Shown piece by piece: positions 1 through 25,587 of a stretch of DNA of 64,000 bases (position 1 is the first letter of the stretch; every line of letters starts with the position of its first letter). The stretch lies in contig JAUMIR010000012.1 of NCBI GenBank assembly GCA_030847615.1, positions 1,357,501-1,421,500 of the forward strand, given 5' to 3'. The stretch is from Gambelia wislizenii (lineage: Eukaryota; Chordata; Lepidosauria; Squamata; Crotaphytidae). The position numbers and the translations under genes were made by a program. The notes below the pieces were generated by a model. That model was not told where the DNA came from, did no database searches, and worked only from the letters and a program-made list of their open reading frames with translations.

Positions 1-529
1 CTCTGCTCGGCAACCGGGGCGGCATACAACAGAATTAAAACAGCAGCAAGTTAAAACAATCCTTCCCAATCCTAACCCTCCCACCCCTTAAAACTAAATT
101 AAACTAATATAGAATTAAAACAAAGATAAAATACAAGCAAATAAATAAATAAATAAATAAAGGCAATAGCGGCAGGGAGGTGGGTAAGCAATCATCTCCA
201 CTTGAGCCAGGAAGTTATTCCGGGAAGGCCTGCCAGAAGAGATCCATAACTAATATAGCCATAATCATAATCAATAATCCACGTAGGTGCCATAAAAAAA
301 GACCTTGTCTTGCATTCTCACCAGACAGCTTCAGATGGGACATGAAATTGGGCAGAAATGAGTGACTGTGGTGGGTCACAAGGGGGGCAATCTTCTCTCC
401 CTGGGACCCTCCAGGAGTGGTGAGGACTGCCAAAAATGCCACACACACCCATCTTTTTTAAACAAAAGCCACTTGAGTTTGTAAAAATTGATATTTTTTT
501 CCTCTCATGTTCCACAGTGGTGGAGGACC

Positions 530-1230
530 CTGCAACCTATGCCGACAAGCTGGAATGTGTCCAGAGAAGGGTGACCAAGATGACCCACAGATCTGGAAAC
601 CAAGCCTTATGAGGAATGATTTAGGAAACTGGGTATGTTTAGTTTGGGAAAGAGAAGACGGAGAGGTGACTTGATAGAGCCGTCTTTAAATATCTGAAGG
701 GAGGTCACCTAAAGGATGGAACCAGCTTGTTTTCTGCTCATCAAATGATCAATGATCAAATGATTCAAATGGCAAGAGATTCCACCTAAACATGAGGAAG
801 AACTTCTTGACTGAAAGAGCTTCTGTGGAATAGCTTGCCTTGGAGGGCGGTGGATTCTCCATCTTTGGAGGTCTTTAAACAAAGTATGGGTGGGCATCTT
901 TACAACATCTGTAGTTGTGTATTCCTCCATAGGAGAGGATTGGACTAGATGGCCGATGCGGTACCTTCCAACTCTTGTAACTCCATCTAGAGACAAGGAG
1001 ACAGATCAATGGATTCAAAGACATTCCACCTAAACACGAGGAAGAACTTCTTGACTGTCCAAACTGTTCAACAGTAGAATGGACTTCCTCAGTGGGTGGC
1101 TGATTTGCCTTCTTTGGGAACAGAGTTTGGATGGCCATCTTTTGGGAATGCTTTAGGTATGGGTTCCTGCATGGCAAGGGGTTGGACTAGATGGCCCTTG
1201 GGGTACCTTCCAGCTCTATGATTCTACTTA
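530..1230 (+). mobile_element. CR1-type LINE 3' fragments
   Basis: Two adjacent plus-oriented pieces carry the degenerate end of a CR1 reverse-transcriptase frame (GTGTCCAGAGAAGGGTGACC, then the antisense-typical GGATTGGACTAGATGGCC near 940 and again near 1185). Multiple frame breaks show they are dead. Confidence 0.8.
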
Positions 1231-1436
1231 AAAAGGTGAATGACTGCCCTTGGAAATTTCCAACTGAGGCAATTCAGCCCATTATCTTTGAGCAGAAAAA
1301 GGACAGTCAGGAAGTTTGGATGTGTCAAGCGCCAGAAAAATAAACTTGGAGGAGCTTTGGCAGCCCTAAGACCACCTTTAACTCATTCACGAAAGAGGGA
1401 CTCTGGAGGCTGAGCATCATCCCTTCAGAAGTGACA

Positions 1437-1985
1437 ATCATAGAATCGTAGGGTTGGAAGAGACCTCCAGGGGCCATCTAGTCCAACCCCATTCTGCCAT
1501 GCAGGAAGACGCAATCAAAGCATTTCCTACAGATGGCCATCCAGCCTCTGTTTAAAACCTCCAAAGAAGGAGACTCCACCATTCTCAAACACAACATATT
1601 TGACTGTCAAATAGCTCTTACCCTCAGGAAATTTTTCCTAATATTTAGGTGGAAACTCTTTTCCTGTACAGTTGTCCCTCCATATCCACGGATCTGGTAT
1701 CCATGGATTTAAGTATTCATGGCTTGAAAATATTCTTAAAAAATAATCCAAAAATCAAACCTTGATTTTGCCATCTTATATAAGGGGCACCATTTTGCTA
1801 TGCCATTGCATAGAATGGGACTTGAGTATTCATGGGTTTTGGTATCCACGGTGGGGTCCTGGAACCAAACCCCAGCAAATATGAATGGCCCACTGTAGTT
1901 TGAGTCCATTGCTCCGCATTCTAGTCTCTGGAGCAGCAGAAAACAAGTTTGGGTTCAAAGAAACAAGGGTGCATTTTTTAAAAAA
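1437..1985 (-). mobile_element. CR1-type LINE 3' fragment, interrupted by a MITE
   Basis: The copy starts with the reverse complement of the CR1 3' end (CATAGAATCGTAGGGTTGG) and continues through the antisense of the C-terminal reverse-transcriptase region. It is broken at 1669-1895 by a Tigger-like MITE; the CR1 text resumes at once after it (GTTTGAGTCCATTGCTCC). Confidence 0.85.
1669..1895. mobile_element. Tigger/Tc-mariner-like MITE with TA duplication
   Basis: It begins CAGTTGTCCCTCCATATCC and ends in an imperfect inverted counterpart (GGCCCACTG), flanked by TA on both sides (1667-1668 and 1896-1897). The interior (ATCCACGGATCTGG...TTGCCATCTTATATAAGGG) is shared with the copy at 12478-12839. 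Confidence 0.8.
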
Positions 1986-2034
1986 GTGAAAATGTTGAGT
2001 ATGCAGATGATTGTATTACATATGGAAAACTTAC

Positions 2035-2317
2035 CACTCTGGCATCTGCTCCGAGGTGACGCAGTTCTCATTGCCTCTTCTGGGCATCTGCCAAAGACCT
2101 CTGCCAAATGGATCCCGACGGTCCATTTTTCCACCAGAATCAATGAGATTTTCCTTGCTAAATCTTCCCGGTCTCTCTCATGGAGCAAAGTCCAGTAGTA
2201 TTCCTTAGAGATAATCCCTTCTCCCAAAATGAGGTTCAGCAGCGCTTCAACCTGAGCCTCTGATGCTCTGGAGAGGATTTCACGGACTCCTGGAAAAATC
2301 TCCTGGAAAAGGTTCAT
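2035..2317 (-). CDS. CIITA: CIITA first coding exon (type I, CARD-like leader), partial gene
   Basis: CIITA is the NLR-family coactivator that switches on MHC class II genes in the nucleus. This exon reads from ATG at 2317 for 94 codons plus one base and ends at a GTAAGT donor (2034-2029). The protein starts MNLFQEIF and carries the pattern ALL..IL.E..IS.EYYW.LLHE.D.E.LARKISL.L.EK, which matches the CARD-like leader of the dendritic-cell (type I) form of mammalian CIITA as I recall it. The context fits: TVP23A lies next to it in divergent orientation, as in mammals. A TATA-like stretch lies near 2380-2395, about 70 bases upstream of the ATG (inference). Later CIITA exons should lie left of the window; none was recognised in 1-2034. 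A CARD exon of another NLR gene is the alternative, made unlikely by synteny. Confidence 0.85.
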
Positions 2318-3032
2318 GTTGGCCAATCTAACCAAACTCTTTGATTTTGCTGGGATTATTTACCACATTTGTATGCATGGATGTATATATAAATAAGACC
2401 TCAGGCAGCCAAAAAAGATGAAGTGAAAAAGATTAAAAAAACAACCTAGCAACACTTTGGGGTTTCGGGAGTCATGTGTACGATTTCCTCATTTAACTGA
2501 AGTTATGAAGACTGCTTCCCAATAAGTCCAGCCACATTTTTCATTTTTTGGTATTGCTTGTGCAGAGGGGGAAAAGATTTGCAGTGTTTCCAGCAAGCTC
2601 AGATATTGTCTGGTGGGGGGATCATGGGTGTTGTAGTTCAAACAGGGAACTTTTTGGTGCTGCTGAATTCCTTGCCTTCTCTTTTCTGAAGGCGATGCTG
2701 AGAGCTTCTTTTATGCTTTTGGTATCTTCCCTGAACTGGTTTGTACTTTATTCATGTTTGGATGCAGTCCTGATATTTAGGAATAGAGGAATAAATAAAC
2801 TTATGTGAAGATGACAGGTGGTTTTAAAATGTTTTAAATAAATGAATATTTAACTTGAGGCACAATGTTTAATTGTTTAAGGGACTTGATTAAATAAGTT
2901 CTACATATAAATGGACCTGAGAGTAAAACCATTGAATTGAACAAGTCTTACTTCTGAGAAAAATGTATATAAGATTGCAAAGAACACACACTTCCTGGGG
3001 AATAAGTTTGTGTAGGCATGCATACTAAAGCT

Positions 3033-3165
3033 AATACACATTGGAAACTGCTTAATGCAGTGTAGATGTGTAAATTGCTATTGCTTAAAACAATTTGTAA
3101 GCTGCTCTGATAGCCTTGTGGCTGAGGAGCGGGGTATAAATAACTAATAATAATAATAACAATAA
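3033..3165 (+). repeat. tRNA-derived SINE, 3' half
   Basis: Carries the family body GCAGTGTAGATGTGTAAATT and TTGTAAGCTGCTCTGATAGCC and ends in GGGGTATAAATAAC followed by an (ATA)n tail. The full-length copy at 32985-33256 shows the tRNA-like head of this family. Confidence 0.75.
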
Positions 3166-3549
3166 GGCTAGAGTTTCCCTTGGTGAGCTGAAACCATGGA
3201 TAATCTGCTGTATGAGATACTCTTGCAGATATTTGGGACCAGAACTCAGACACTGGTGAGCCACAACTTTGATGCTGGTCAATCCACTCTGGGTTTTAGT
3301 CAGAACTTTTAAAAGCTAGTCAAGGTCTTGAACACAGAATCATCAAACTAGATCCAGCACCTTGGAGAGCTCAATTATAATTCACACTAAAATGCATTGT
3401 AAGTGGACAGAGGAGGGAGATTAGGGGCCGGGACGTAATACCTTACAGAGCTGGAAAAGCAAGACAGAGAGAGAGGTCTCTGCCCTTTAGGAGCCTACAA
3501 TCTAAGAGAGACCATGAGGAAATCAGCTGAGGAAGGAGAGAGAGAAAAC

Positions 3550-3910
3550 AGATCATAGAACCATAGAGTAGGAAGAGACCATGAAGGCCATCCAGACCAA
3601 CCCCATTCTGCCTTGTGGGAATTAATACACAATTAAAGCACTCCCAACAGATGGCCATCCAGCCTCTGTTTAGAAACATCCAAAGAAGGAGACTCCACCA
3701 CACTCCCAGGCAGTGCATTCCATAGAATCGTAGCGTTAGAAGAGACCCCCAATGGCCATCTAGTCCAACCCCATTCTGCCCTGCAGAAATACTCAATCCA
3801 AGCTTTCCTGACAGATGGCCATCCAGCCTCTGTTTAAAAACCTCCAAAGGAGGAGATTCAACCACACTCTGAGCCAATGTATTCCATTGTATTTGGAGAA
3901 TTGCAAACAT
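3550..3910 (-). mobile_element. CR1-type LINE 3' fragments
   Basis: Two consecutive antisense copies of the CR1 3' end; ATAGAACCATAGAGTAGGAAG opens the first and CATAGAATCGTAGCGTTAG the second (about 3722). Both include the GATGGCCATCCAGCCTCTG segment. Confidence 0.8.
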
Positions 3911-4954
3911 CCCTATCAAAAACATTATATTTAAAGATTCTTTAAAACAAATATTTTATTGAATTGAGCTGACGTCTGGAATATATAATAAAAGCAGTGT
4001 GTGTATATCAGTGAATAATCCTCATGTGCCTCCAAACTGACTCTCACTTATGGTGACCCGTCCAAACTGTTTTAAGCATTAGCAATTTACACATCTACAC
4101 TACATTAAGCTGTTTCCAAGGTGTGTTAGCTAATTGCCCCCACAAGCCAGGTCCTCATTTTACCGACCTACACCTTAAAAAACAATTTTAAACCTGAGTT
4201 GGCACGGCTTCAAGCGTCTTATCCGACTCAACAATTAGGAATGCTAAAGGAGCATCTTTGGCATGGTGAAATAGTCTAAAAATTTCACGACGCTGGATGG
4301 GCGCCAATTGTTGGGATGGAGAGTTGGGTTCTTTTAAATCACGTGATTTCCACACACTGCCAGTCCCTTGGACTCAAAGGCATTTTCTAACTGCCCTGCT
4401 TTATCCCCTTGCTTATTTATTCTTCTTCAAGTTTCTTGGCCTGGCAAATATGATTCACAGTTTATCAGGCTTGGCAGTTGCTTGGATCAACATGAAAAAT
4501 TCCCTACCAGTTTCACTTTTGAAGGGCACATTTGAACAAGGATGCATAAAGATGGATTGAGAAGGATAAACAGTGGCATCTTGCAAGCAATTGGAAAACA
4601 AAGTAAATTCCCCTTTTAAGGCCCAATTAGGGGTGCCACCAAGCACAGCAACCCCAGTGCCTGTAAAATGTGGGATTTTATGGTGTATATGTGAACATGA
4701 TCCTCTGCCTGCATCTGCAAGGAGACTCCCAGGCATTCATTCAGTTTGCTTTTCTCTCCCACACCCAAAAATGCAATGGGAAATTCCAGGTGATGTTAAG
4801 CTGCTATTATAAATGGATAACCAAATAGATAGATAGACTCTCTCTCATGTGTGAGTGTATGTATTTGTGTGCATGTGTGCATAAAATAAAAATAAACAAA
4901 CCTAATTCAGGACTTCCATTGCATTTAAATAATTAATTTTTCAGTGCTGGCTGC

Positions 4955-5096
4955 ATTTTTTAATTTTTATTTAGTTATACCCCGCTCTTCAGCCACAAGG
5001 CTATCAGAGTGGCTTACAAATTATTTTAAGCAATAGCTATTTACACATCTACACTGGATTAAACAGTTTCCAATGTGTGTTAGCGAATTAGCTAAT
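4955..5096 (-). repeat. tRNA-derived SINE, 3' half
   Basis: Antisense copy of the same SINE family as 3033-3165: ACCCCGCTCTTCAGCCACAAG through CACATCTACACTGGATTAAA. A shorter antisense relative lies at 4050-4175 and extends into the ACCGACCTACACC section of the family. Confidence 0.75.
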
Positions 5097-5124
5097 TAGT
5101 TAATGCATAAATGTATTGTTGCTA

Positions 5125-5585
5125 TCACTGTTGTCGTTGTGTGCCTTCAAGTCATTTTCCAACTTAGGGCAACCCTAAGGTGAACCAATAAAGGGAGAAG
5201 CCAAAATGTTTTGCTCATTCTATATTTTCTTAGTTCTGTTTGTTTAGTGTGCACACATATGCACATGAGTCCGCACACATGAATATAGGGTTATTATTGT
5301 GTGTCTTCAAGTTGTTTCCAACATTTGGTGACCCTAAGAAAGACCCTTCTGCTTCGGGAGAAAGGCAGCATATAAATTGCATATATTGCATAAATAAATA
5401 AATCCTATCATAGGGTTCTCTTGGCAAGATTTGTTCGGAGGGGTGCCTTTGTCTTCCTCTGAGGCTGAGAGAGTGTGACTTGCCCAAGGTCACTTAGTCG
5501 GTTTTCCACGGCTGAGCAAAGGGGATTTGAAGCCTCTTCTCCAGAGTTATAGTTCAGTGCTCCAACCACTACACCACTCTGTTGA
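5125..5585 (-). repeat. tRNA-derived SINE with MIR/CORE-like centre
   Basis: Antisense copies of a second SINE family: GTGTGCCTTCAAGTCATTTT, then GGCTGAGAGAGTGTGACTTG and CTCCAACCACTACACCACTC, the reverse of a tRNA-like head. Other copies lie at 17085-17390, 25790-25935, 30805-31040, 45108-45255, 54160-54715 and 56930-57170 (minus) and 31579-31790 and 34668-34860 (plus). Confidence 0.7.
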
Positions 5586-5814
5586 TATCACTACTGGGAA
5601 TTTTTATGTTTGTTTCAGTTGATTTTCTTATTAATTATGGTTGTCTTTTTGGTATGCATTTTTTTAAAAAAATATCTTCTTTATTAAATAAAAATGGCAA
5701 TGTATTTACATGGTAATTCTATCAATTTATGCATTTTAACAATACATATTCCAGCCATTTACTCACTAACATTATCCACTATCTTGTTTTTTCTATTTAA
5801 TAGACTTACAAAAA

Positions 5815-6002
5815 AATAATTCCATACTGTCCATTAGGTTTCATTATATATATATATAATATATATTATATAATATATTTATATATATATATATAAAATG
5901 AAACCTAATGGATAGTATGGATTTTTTTTTGTATTTTATTTTATATATATAATATATAATGAAACCTAATGGATAGTATGGAATTATTTTTTTGTATTTT
6001 AT

Positions 6003-6040
<38 letters not shown>
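5815..6040. repeat. (TA)n block with inverted unit copies
   Basis: Long TA runs separate three copies of a unit around AATGAAACCTAATGGATAG; the first (about 5820-5850) is inverted relative to the two others (about 5897 and 5959). The stretch can fold on itself. Confidence 0.8.
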
Positions 6041-6041
<1 letters not shown>

Positions 6042-6589
6042 TAAAAAATACAGAAAAAAAGTAAACTTCCTTAACGTCACCTTTAAGAATGAATATTGGT
6101 CTGCATTTTAAACTCCTTTGTGGGCTGGTTTGGGAAGCCCTTGGAGAAGAATCACATTAAATATTAACCAAGTGTAAACTACGGACGCTCTCACTTTTGC
6201 GTTTAGGCCTCAGGAACTGATTTGGGGATTTCCAGCTACTTTTTAAATGGGAACTTAATTATGAAGCAGACGATGGGATGAACCTCTAGACAAGGAACAT
6301 CTGGCAACATCAGGGAGAGTATAATAATAATATTAATAATAATAACTTTATTTTTGTAAGACCCCTGATTTTCCAGGCAGGAAGAGAGGATATGGGAAGC
6401 AGCTGCCAACCGAGTCAGAGCTTTTGAGGTCAGTGTGTGTCCTCCTAGACCAGTATTGCAAACTCTGACCGGCAGGAATGACCGCTCCAAGGTTTAAAAT
6501 GGGGTCCTTTTCTAGTCCTACCTGGCAATGCCACTGAGGATTAACCCTGCGGCCTTCTGCCTAGCAACCTACCCTGGTACTGACCGATA

Positions 6590-7190
6590 CCCAGGACTGG
6601 TTTAAGGAATTTCGAGACCCCCTGCAATGCTTTATTTTGGGAGCCCCATATGTTTATCTCAGGTCAATGTCACCTCACTCAGCCTAAGCTATTCACAGTA
6701 CAGGATATTCAGATTATTCCTAATAATGTTTTTGCAGGAGGAGGGTTACAACCAGGGCTGGTTTAAGGAATTTGGGGCCCCCCTGCAATGCTTTAATTTG
6801 GGGGGCTCATATGTTTATCTCAGGTCAATGTAACCTTACCTAACCTAGCCTAAGCTATTCATAGTACAGGATATTCAAATTATTACTAATAATGTTTTTG
6901 CAGGCAGGACTGGTTTAAGGAATTTTGGGGGCCTCTGCAATGCTTTATTTTGGGCCCCCCATATGTTTATCTCAGGTCAATGTAACCTAACTCAACCTAA
7001 GCTATTCACAGTACAGGATATTCAGATTATTACTAATAATGTTTTTGCAGGAGGAGGGTTACTATGGGCCCCCCACAATGATGGCTCCCCCTGCAATGCT
7101 TTATTTTGGGGACCCCATATGTTTATCTCAGGTCAATGTAACCTAACTCAGCCTAAGCTATTCACAGTACAGGATACTGTAATTTTTGTA
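6590..7190 (+). repeat. Four-copy tandem repeat of about 156 bp
   Basis: The anchor ATATGTTTATCTCAGGTCA begins at 6648, 6809, 6961 and 7117, giving spacings of 161, 152 and 156. Each unit also contains CCCTGCAATGCTTTA and GCCTAAGCTATTCA. The array ends about 430 bases upstream of the TVP23A start codon. Confidence 0.9.
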
Positions 7191-7379
7191 TTAGTAAGAA
7201 AAGAGGAAAACAATGTTTTTTGGTGTTATTGTTACGGTCTTTTGCGATCAGGTGTATTTTTCAGTAGAATGGTCTTATTTCAATAAAAAAAATCCTAATC
7301 CCCCCCAAATTCCTCAATTCCTACCTGGAGAGGCCAAAGATTGAACCTTCCAGGTTGTGCTCAGAGTTTTGGGAGGAGG

Positions 7380-7619
7380 TTTTTTTTGGGGGGGACTACA
7401 ATTCCCAGAATCCCCCTAGGCACAGCACAGGCTGTGACCAGAGGGGATTTGGGGAGTTGGGAGTCCCCGAAATCCACCCTTGCACTGCCTGGATGCTTCT
7501 TCCGGGCTAAATTGGTCCAGCCTCATCCAGGCCTTGGTCTCCATAGCAACCAGGAGGAGGAAGGAGGATCCAGGCAGCGGATGCAGCAGCATCACATCCA
7601 TCGCAGAGCCAGAGAGGGG
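7380..7619 (+). promoter_or_regulatory. Presumed TVP23A promoter and 5' UTR
   Basis: This moderately GC-rich stretch directly precedes the first coding exon. It contains ACTACAATTCCCAGAATCC (7396-7414), a close match to the ZNF143/Staf consensus, and GTCTCCATAGCAAC (7537-7550), close to an RFX X-box. The transcription start is not determinable from sequence; assignment is by position. Confidence 0.45.
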
Positions 7620-22855
<15,236 letters not shown>

Positions 22856-24382
22856 AGGAGCCAGAAGAGACCGAGGACTGGTAAGTACTCTCCTTGTGCC
22901 CGTTTGAGACCAACGGCGTTTGGTTTTAGAAGGAAGAGAAGCAGAGCATGGTTATTCTCTTCTTCACAACTTCTGCTGCACTTGGGGGCCTCTTTCACAC
23001 TCACGCACATAGCCTGTTTGGGTAGGAAGTTTTTCAATTCCTTCCCCTCCACCAAGACATGTGACAGGCTGGCATTCCCCTCCAACTCAGCTCATCCCTA
23101 ATGTGAAATCTCAGCCTTCAATTTTGAGAGAGGAACTGAAATCTCGCCTTCCAACCACAACCCAAATCAAGTCTCCGCAACTTCTCCAAGCTATGCCTTG
23201 GCTAGCTCCACCAAAATTAAAGCTGTGCAGTTCTAATACAGGTTCCTCCTGAGCACCAATGAAGTACCAGAGATGGATCTGGCCCAATTCAGGTTCCACT
23301 ACATGTCCCCGAACCTCCATGGTCACTTTGTGCATATACATTTTTGAAGCACAAAAGTATTGTGTCTTCCCTTACTAGAAACAGGGAACCATACCTGAAA
23401 TAGGGAGCATACCCATTGGAGGAGTCTTCGGAGGTGTAGTCCAAAAAAAATAAGTTTTCCAAGCTCTGGCCTGGAAGACCCCCTTGGTCATTTTAATCTA
23501 GGTGGTTGTCCATGCAGAAGGGGGCAATCACTTTTACACCTATGCTTTTCATTCCCTGCTATACCTGGGGAAAGGTGTTGGAGGTGCCAACAGTTAATTA
23601 TTTATCCTGCAACTTCTTTCCCAGGAATTGGCACTGGAAATGGGGTGGGCAGATTTTTCCCAGGCATCTTGGCCTATCACTTCATTTTCTCAACTAGAAT
23701 AGGACCTAACCCCATGCTTCTCAAAAAAACCCAGTCTGGTAATGAAACCTGTGTACATTACTGATTCAAAATGAACATTGCTAATGAAAGATGGATGCAG
23801 CAGGTGTTTCACGGCAGAGAGAAGTGTTGTGTCCTTTAGCTCAGTGCTACTCAAAATGGCGACCCACAGATCAGTGCTGGTCCGCAGCTAGTTTCCAGAG
23901 AAGAAAAAAAAATGTAGCCAATGGATACAAATATGATATTGGTCCTACAAATATGAAATATATTGGTCCTTGGTGCACTGGAGAGAAAAAAAACACACAC
24001 CACACCTTTTGGTCTCTCATATTAAATAGCTTAAGAAACACTCCTTTAGTTGATAGAAATCCGGAAGATGGAAGCAGAGTCCAAGGACAGAAAAGTTTTT
24101 TCGGCTGGTGCATGCCTTCCCCCGGCAGCAGGACCAAGTTGTGACCTTGCGGCCAATTAGTGGAGTTTTAAACAAAAGTCTTAGTACTCTATATTCTAGC
24201 AGCTGTTAGAATAGCAGAAAGTGGGTACCTAAAAGAAAATCCATGTTCGTAACCTTTACTTTCAAAGTCAAAGGTGCGTGGGTAAGAATACAGACTCTAA
24301 TGTTCTCCCTGGAAAACAGGTAATTTCATGCTCTTATCTCATGCAAGGTTAAGTTGGGATCAACTGTGAGGGCTAACTCTCT

Positions 24383-24875
24383 CTCTCTCTGGCTTTTCTT
24401 CGCAAACGAAGATTCAGGAAGGACTCATCCCGCACTTTCTGCAAGCGCTCTGATGACTAAGAAGGCCAATCCGAGATAGACAAGTCTGGTTGCAGAAAGC
24501 ACAGCAGAAGGTCTCCTTGGGTGATGTTTCCGATTGTGATTCTTTCTGCGTTGCCATTTCTCTTCAAGACTTGTTCGGCGTGAGTTCTCAAATAAGGCTG
24601 CAGCATTGTGGATAGTGTGTCTCCATGCCTCCCAATGTGAGGCCAGGGCGGACCATTGTTGGTGGTCAATTTGGCCGAGCCTGAGATGTTGTTTCAGGGA
24701 GTCCTTGTATTGCTTTTTGGAGCGCCCTTCTTACGCTGACCGTATTACGCTGACCGAGTTCACCGTAGAGTAGTATTTTTGGGAGGCGATGGTCCTCCAT
24801 CCTAGAAATGTGCCCTGCCCACTGCAGCTGCGTTCTCAATATCATGGCCTCAATGCTGGCGATCCCTGCTTGCTA
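24383..24875 (-). mobile_element. Non-LTR retrotransposon 3' fragment
   Basis: Antisense copy of the 36850-37431 element, from the (CT)n/GGCTTTTCTTCGC end to CAAGCAGGGATCGCCAGCATT on the element strand. It includes a small duplication (TTACGCTGACCG twice, near 24731 and 24746). Confidence 0.85.
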
Positions 24876-25442
24876 AACTATGTATAAAACAGTGATTTGA
24901 CTTCATTGGGCAGCTGTGCTGGCCCTATATTCCCACCCCAAGCTATCTGCTAGGGGCATATTTCAGGCACACTACTACACATAAGGCAAAGTTCTGACTG
25001 AGAAACAGAGTAGTTGGTGTGCCACATATAACTAAAAGTACCCAACACAGACATAATGCCGTCTAAGTTATTCCTCTATACAATTTCAGGCTCTTTGCTT
25101 TCCTGAGAAACTGGCAGTCACCAAGGAGGTATGTTGTCTTTACGCAGAACACGGTCGATGGGTTTTGAGAACGACTAGAGAGCAAAGCTGAGGCTAAGAA
25201 GCAGCAGAGAGAAGCAACATAAGAAAGGCTCTCAAAATAGAAAAAGAGATGTACTTCTTTTTAAAATAAAAACACCCCCTAAATTTATCAAATGGCTGGT
25301 TTCACGTGTGATGAAAACAACACTCGTTAAAGGCAACCAAGCATTTAGGAGCAGTTATGTGCCTTGTAGCAAAACTATTATTCACACTGTACCATTGTCG
25401 TTTTTAAAAAAAGACAACGGAAGCAGGCATTTATTTCTTCAA

Positions 25443-25448
25443 TTTATT
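25443..25448 (-). terminator. Candidate NUBP1 poly(A) signal
   Basis: AATAAA on the minus strand about 90 bases past the NUBP1 stop; a second copy is at 25430-25435. Confidence 0.55.
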
Positions 25449-25534
25449 TGAAAAATGAATGATTTATGTATTCCTATACAGATAGGCTTAAGGTGATCAG
25501 TGCTTTCCTATGATTTCCACATTCTCTTTGTAAC

Positions 25535-25587
25535 TCAAGTGTTTTCTTCCTTCTGAGGCTGGTTTCGGCTGCAGTAGTCTTGGATTT
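25535..25587 (-). CDS. NUBP1: NUBP1 coding exon 11 and stop
   Basis: Encodes [17 protein letters not shown] and TGA, matching the human tail pattern RIQEFC...KEEN. Acceptor CTTTCTGCAG. Confidence 0.93.

Larger units (their letters stand above)
1..2034. other. CIITA intron 1 / upstream sequence, repeat-filled
   Basis: No further exon is recognised here on the minus strand. 1-180 is AT-rich and looks like a LINE 3' tail with an (AATA)n run. 530-990 and roughly 1005-1230 are plus-oriented CR1 3' fragments. 1437-1985 is a minus-oriented CR1 fragment split by a MITE. 215-530 has no recognisable content. Confidence 0.6.
2336..7619. other. CIITA-TVP23A divergent intergenic region
   Basis: About 5.3 kb between the first coding exons of two divergent genes. 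It holds SINE copies (3033-3165, 4050-4175, 4955-5096, 5125-5585), an antisense CR1 fragment (3550-3910), a (TA)n block with inverted copies of an AATGAAACCTAATGGA unit (5815-6040), a tandem 156-bp array (6590-7190) and the presumed TVP23A promoter (7380-7619). No coding exon is seen in it. Confidence 0.65.
22856..25534. other. TVP23A-NUBP1 convergent intergenic region
   Basis: Holds the 3' UTRs of both genes. 23000-24380 shows no recognisable exon or well-defined repeat. 24383-24875 is an antisense non-LTR fragment. The NUBP1 poly(A) candidate lies at 25443-25448. Confidence 0.6.

Noticed and set aside
3443..3925. 160-codon minus-strand frame
   Set aside because: It is the degenerate 3' end of two CR1 copies in tandem, explaining the repeated peptide motifs.
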